Shown piece after piece: positions 45,538 through 46,655 of a stretch of DNA of 46,655 nt (position 1 is its first letter; every line of letters begins with the position of its first letter). The translations under genes and the position numbers were made by a program. Below the pieces are notes generated by a model. It saw only the letters and a list, made by a program, of their open reading frames with translations. It had not been told where the DNA came from and did not search any database. The stretch comes from a virus: the IMG/VR virus record IMGVR_UViG_3300040781_000154, positions 1 to 46,655 of that record; one strand, 5' to 3'.

Positions 45538-46655
45538 GTGACTTACATCATCCCGGATCCGAGAGCGGCGAGCTTCAATCTTACCCGGGGCGGCTACATC
45601 ATCCCGGATCCGAGAGCAGTAAACTTCGATCTCAACGCAGGAGACGAAGCGCCGCAGCCCTCTCGCGTTCCCGGTGTTATCGCTTCATTCGGTACACCTT
45701 GGAGAAAGAAGCCGCCCGTTAAACAGGCGATCGCCTCGATCGGTTATAACGAAGCCCCTGAGCGCCGTATATCTCGAGCGCTTAACGCGAGTAGCGCTAG
45801 TAAGCAACTCGAGCCTCGGACTCGCGCGCCTTTCAACAAGGCGACTTCTCTACCTCGTAGAGCTACTACGCCTTGGGGTCGGCCGCAAAAACGCGAAGAG
45901 CTCATCACAGCTAAATTCGCTAACGGCAGACCGAGAGATGAAGCTAGTCGTCAGTCGGCTTGGGCGAAGGCGGGCACGATTCTCGATCCGTATGTCCGCG
46001 GTCTACATGAGAATGGTCATCCCAGAGACATCCAACCCAAGGGGCGATGGTACGAGACAGACCTTTACGGCCGAGGCGTGCCCGCCGTCGAGGCCGATTG
46101 GAGACGAGGTAGTTCGTACGTCTCGCCGATCGCCGCGTTGCTGGACATCAATACTGTGGTTCCCCGCACAGAGAACCCGGCGGACTTCATCATCGATACC
46201 ACGCAGGCTGAGCCGGAAGCACGCATCGCGCCGACAGATCTGAAGTTCGCTTCTCCCGCCGGCGTCGCGGTACATCGAGACAGTAGCCCGAGACTACCTT
46301 GGGGGCCGGGCGGATTCAGGGACACTACGCTTCGGTTCGAGTACCCGGTCGACACCAGCCCTATCATTATTCCGGGAGTCACCTTCCCGATCCCAGTTCG
46401 GAGGTTATACGTTGTGAGCAATAGTGCACAGATCGTAAGAGTGAGCGATGGACGCGATGTGCCCGCTCAGTCAGTAAGCATATCAACTTCGGTCGATGAC
46501 TTCGCATGGACGATGTCAGCGTCTCTCAGCGGTGCTGCCGCGCTTGCTCTGGTGGAAGGGACCGACGCGGCGCCCGTTGAGGTCGACGTCACGATCAACG
46601 GGACGACTTGGCGGATGCTGGTCGACGGCTGGTCTCTCACTGAAGCGGCGTTGAC
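45538..46655 (+). CDS. Tail-tip/hub-like protein, N-terminal part (3' end outside window)
   Basis: GTG 45538 begins 372 codons with no stop before the window edge. The N-terminus repeats GYIIPDPRAxxFxL twice, encoded by a near-identical 24-bp DNA repeat (45542-45566 and 45596-45619). Residues 45-200 are basic and low in hydrophobic content; residues 220-372 are beta-rich (IIPGVTFPIPVRRLYVVSNS, VEVDVTINGTTWRMLVDGW). The 1-767 frame looks like its continuation. A tail-tip function is inferred from place in the operon. Confidence 0.78.
   Translation, partial: MTYIIPDPRAASFNLTRGGYIIPDPRAVNFDLNAGDEAPQPSRVPGVIASFGTPWRKKPPVKQAIASIGYNEAPERRISRALNASSASKQLEPRTRAPFNKATSLPRRATTPWGRPQKREELITAKFANGRPRDEASRQSAWAKAGTILDPYVRGLHENGHPRDIQPKGRWYETDLYGRGVPAVEADWRRGSSYVSPIAALLDINTVVPRTENPADFIIDTTQAEPEARIAPTDLKFASPAGVAVHRDSSPRLPWGPGGFRDTTLRFEYPVDTSPIIIPGVTFPIPVRRLYVVSNSAQIVRVSDGRDVPAQSVSISTSVDDFAWTMSASLSGAAALALVEGTDAAPVEVDVTINGTTWRMLVDGWSLTEAAL

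Overview
The window is almost entirely the genome of a tailed double-stranded DNA phage with a long non-contractile tail (siphovirus type). It has a lambda-type Nu1/GpA terminase, a GpB-type portal, a ClpP-like head protease, a gpD-like decoration protein, a gpE-like capsid protein, gpZ- and gpU-like tail-end proteins and a 1068-residue tape measure. No tail sheath gene was recognised. Overlapping Rz/Rz1-type spanins and lipoprotein signal peptides point to a Gram-negative host. No integrase, recognisable repressor, RNA polymerase, tRNA or CRISPR array was seen, so a lytic life style using host RNA polymerase is the simplest reading. The two ends of the window lie inside what looks like one tail-tip gene, so this is probably a circularly permuted, near-complete genome of about 46.7 kb.

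Layout: the minus strand from about 22.7 kb down to 1.5 kb carries DNA replication, nucleotide metabolism and many small genes. The plus strand from 23.3 kb to the right end, continuing at 1-998, carries a VRR-NUC nuclease, part of the lysis functions, packaging, head and tail genes. The arms diverge at 22.70-23.32 kb, a 0.6-kb AT-rich region with five copies of a 17-bp near-palindromic repeat and a 34-bp perfect inverted repeat. This is a candidate origin and control region. They converge at 999-1508.

Replication and DNA chemistry: the leftward operon starts at a near-consensus sigma70 promoter (22750-22778). It encodes a small membrane protein, a prim-pol/helicase, a carbamoyltransferase, an SNF2-type helicase with an unusual alternating acidic/basic tail, and a DUF2800-type RecB-like nuclease. 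Further left are an Enc34-type ssDNA-binding protein, a MazG-like pyrophosphatase, a nucleoside monophosphate kinase, a thymidylate-synthase homologue with Asp in place of the dUMP-selecting Asn (the dCMP hydroxymethylase signature), a dCMP deaminase and a family A DNA polymerase. With the carbamoyltransferase, this set predicts that cytosine in the phage DNA is replaced by a 5-hydroxymethyl derivative and then carbamoylated.

Regulation: ten near-identical intergenic cassettes, plus one degenerate copy, sit in front of small leftward genes. Each has a GTGTAC box 17-18 bp upstream of a TAGAAT-like -10 box. In the best copies a pair of TTCRYGAA half-sites flanks the GTGTAC box, 21-22 bp apart. 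Most then have a short 5' leader hairpin whose stem changes sequence but keeps pairing, and an AAAGGACGA ribosome-binding segment. Many units end in UUCG-loop terminators, and the next cassette often starts at the stop codon of the gene before it. This looks like a co-regulated 'middle promoter' class built from modular gene cassettes.
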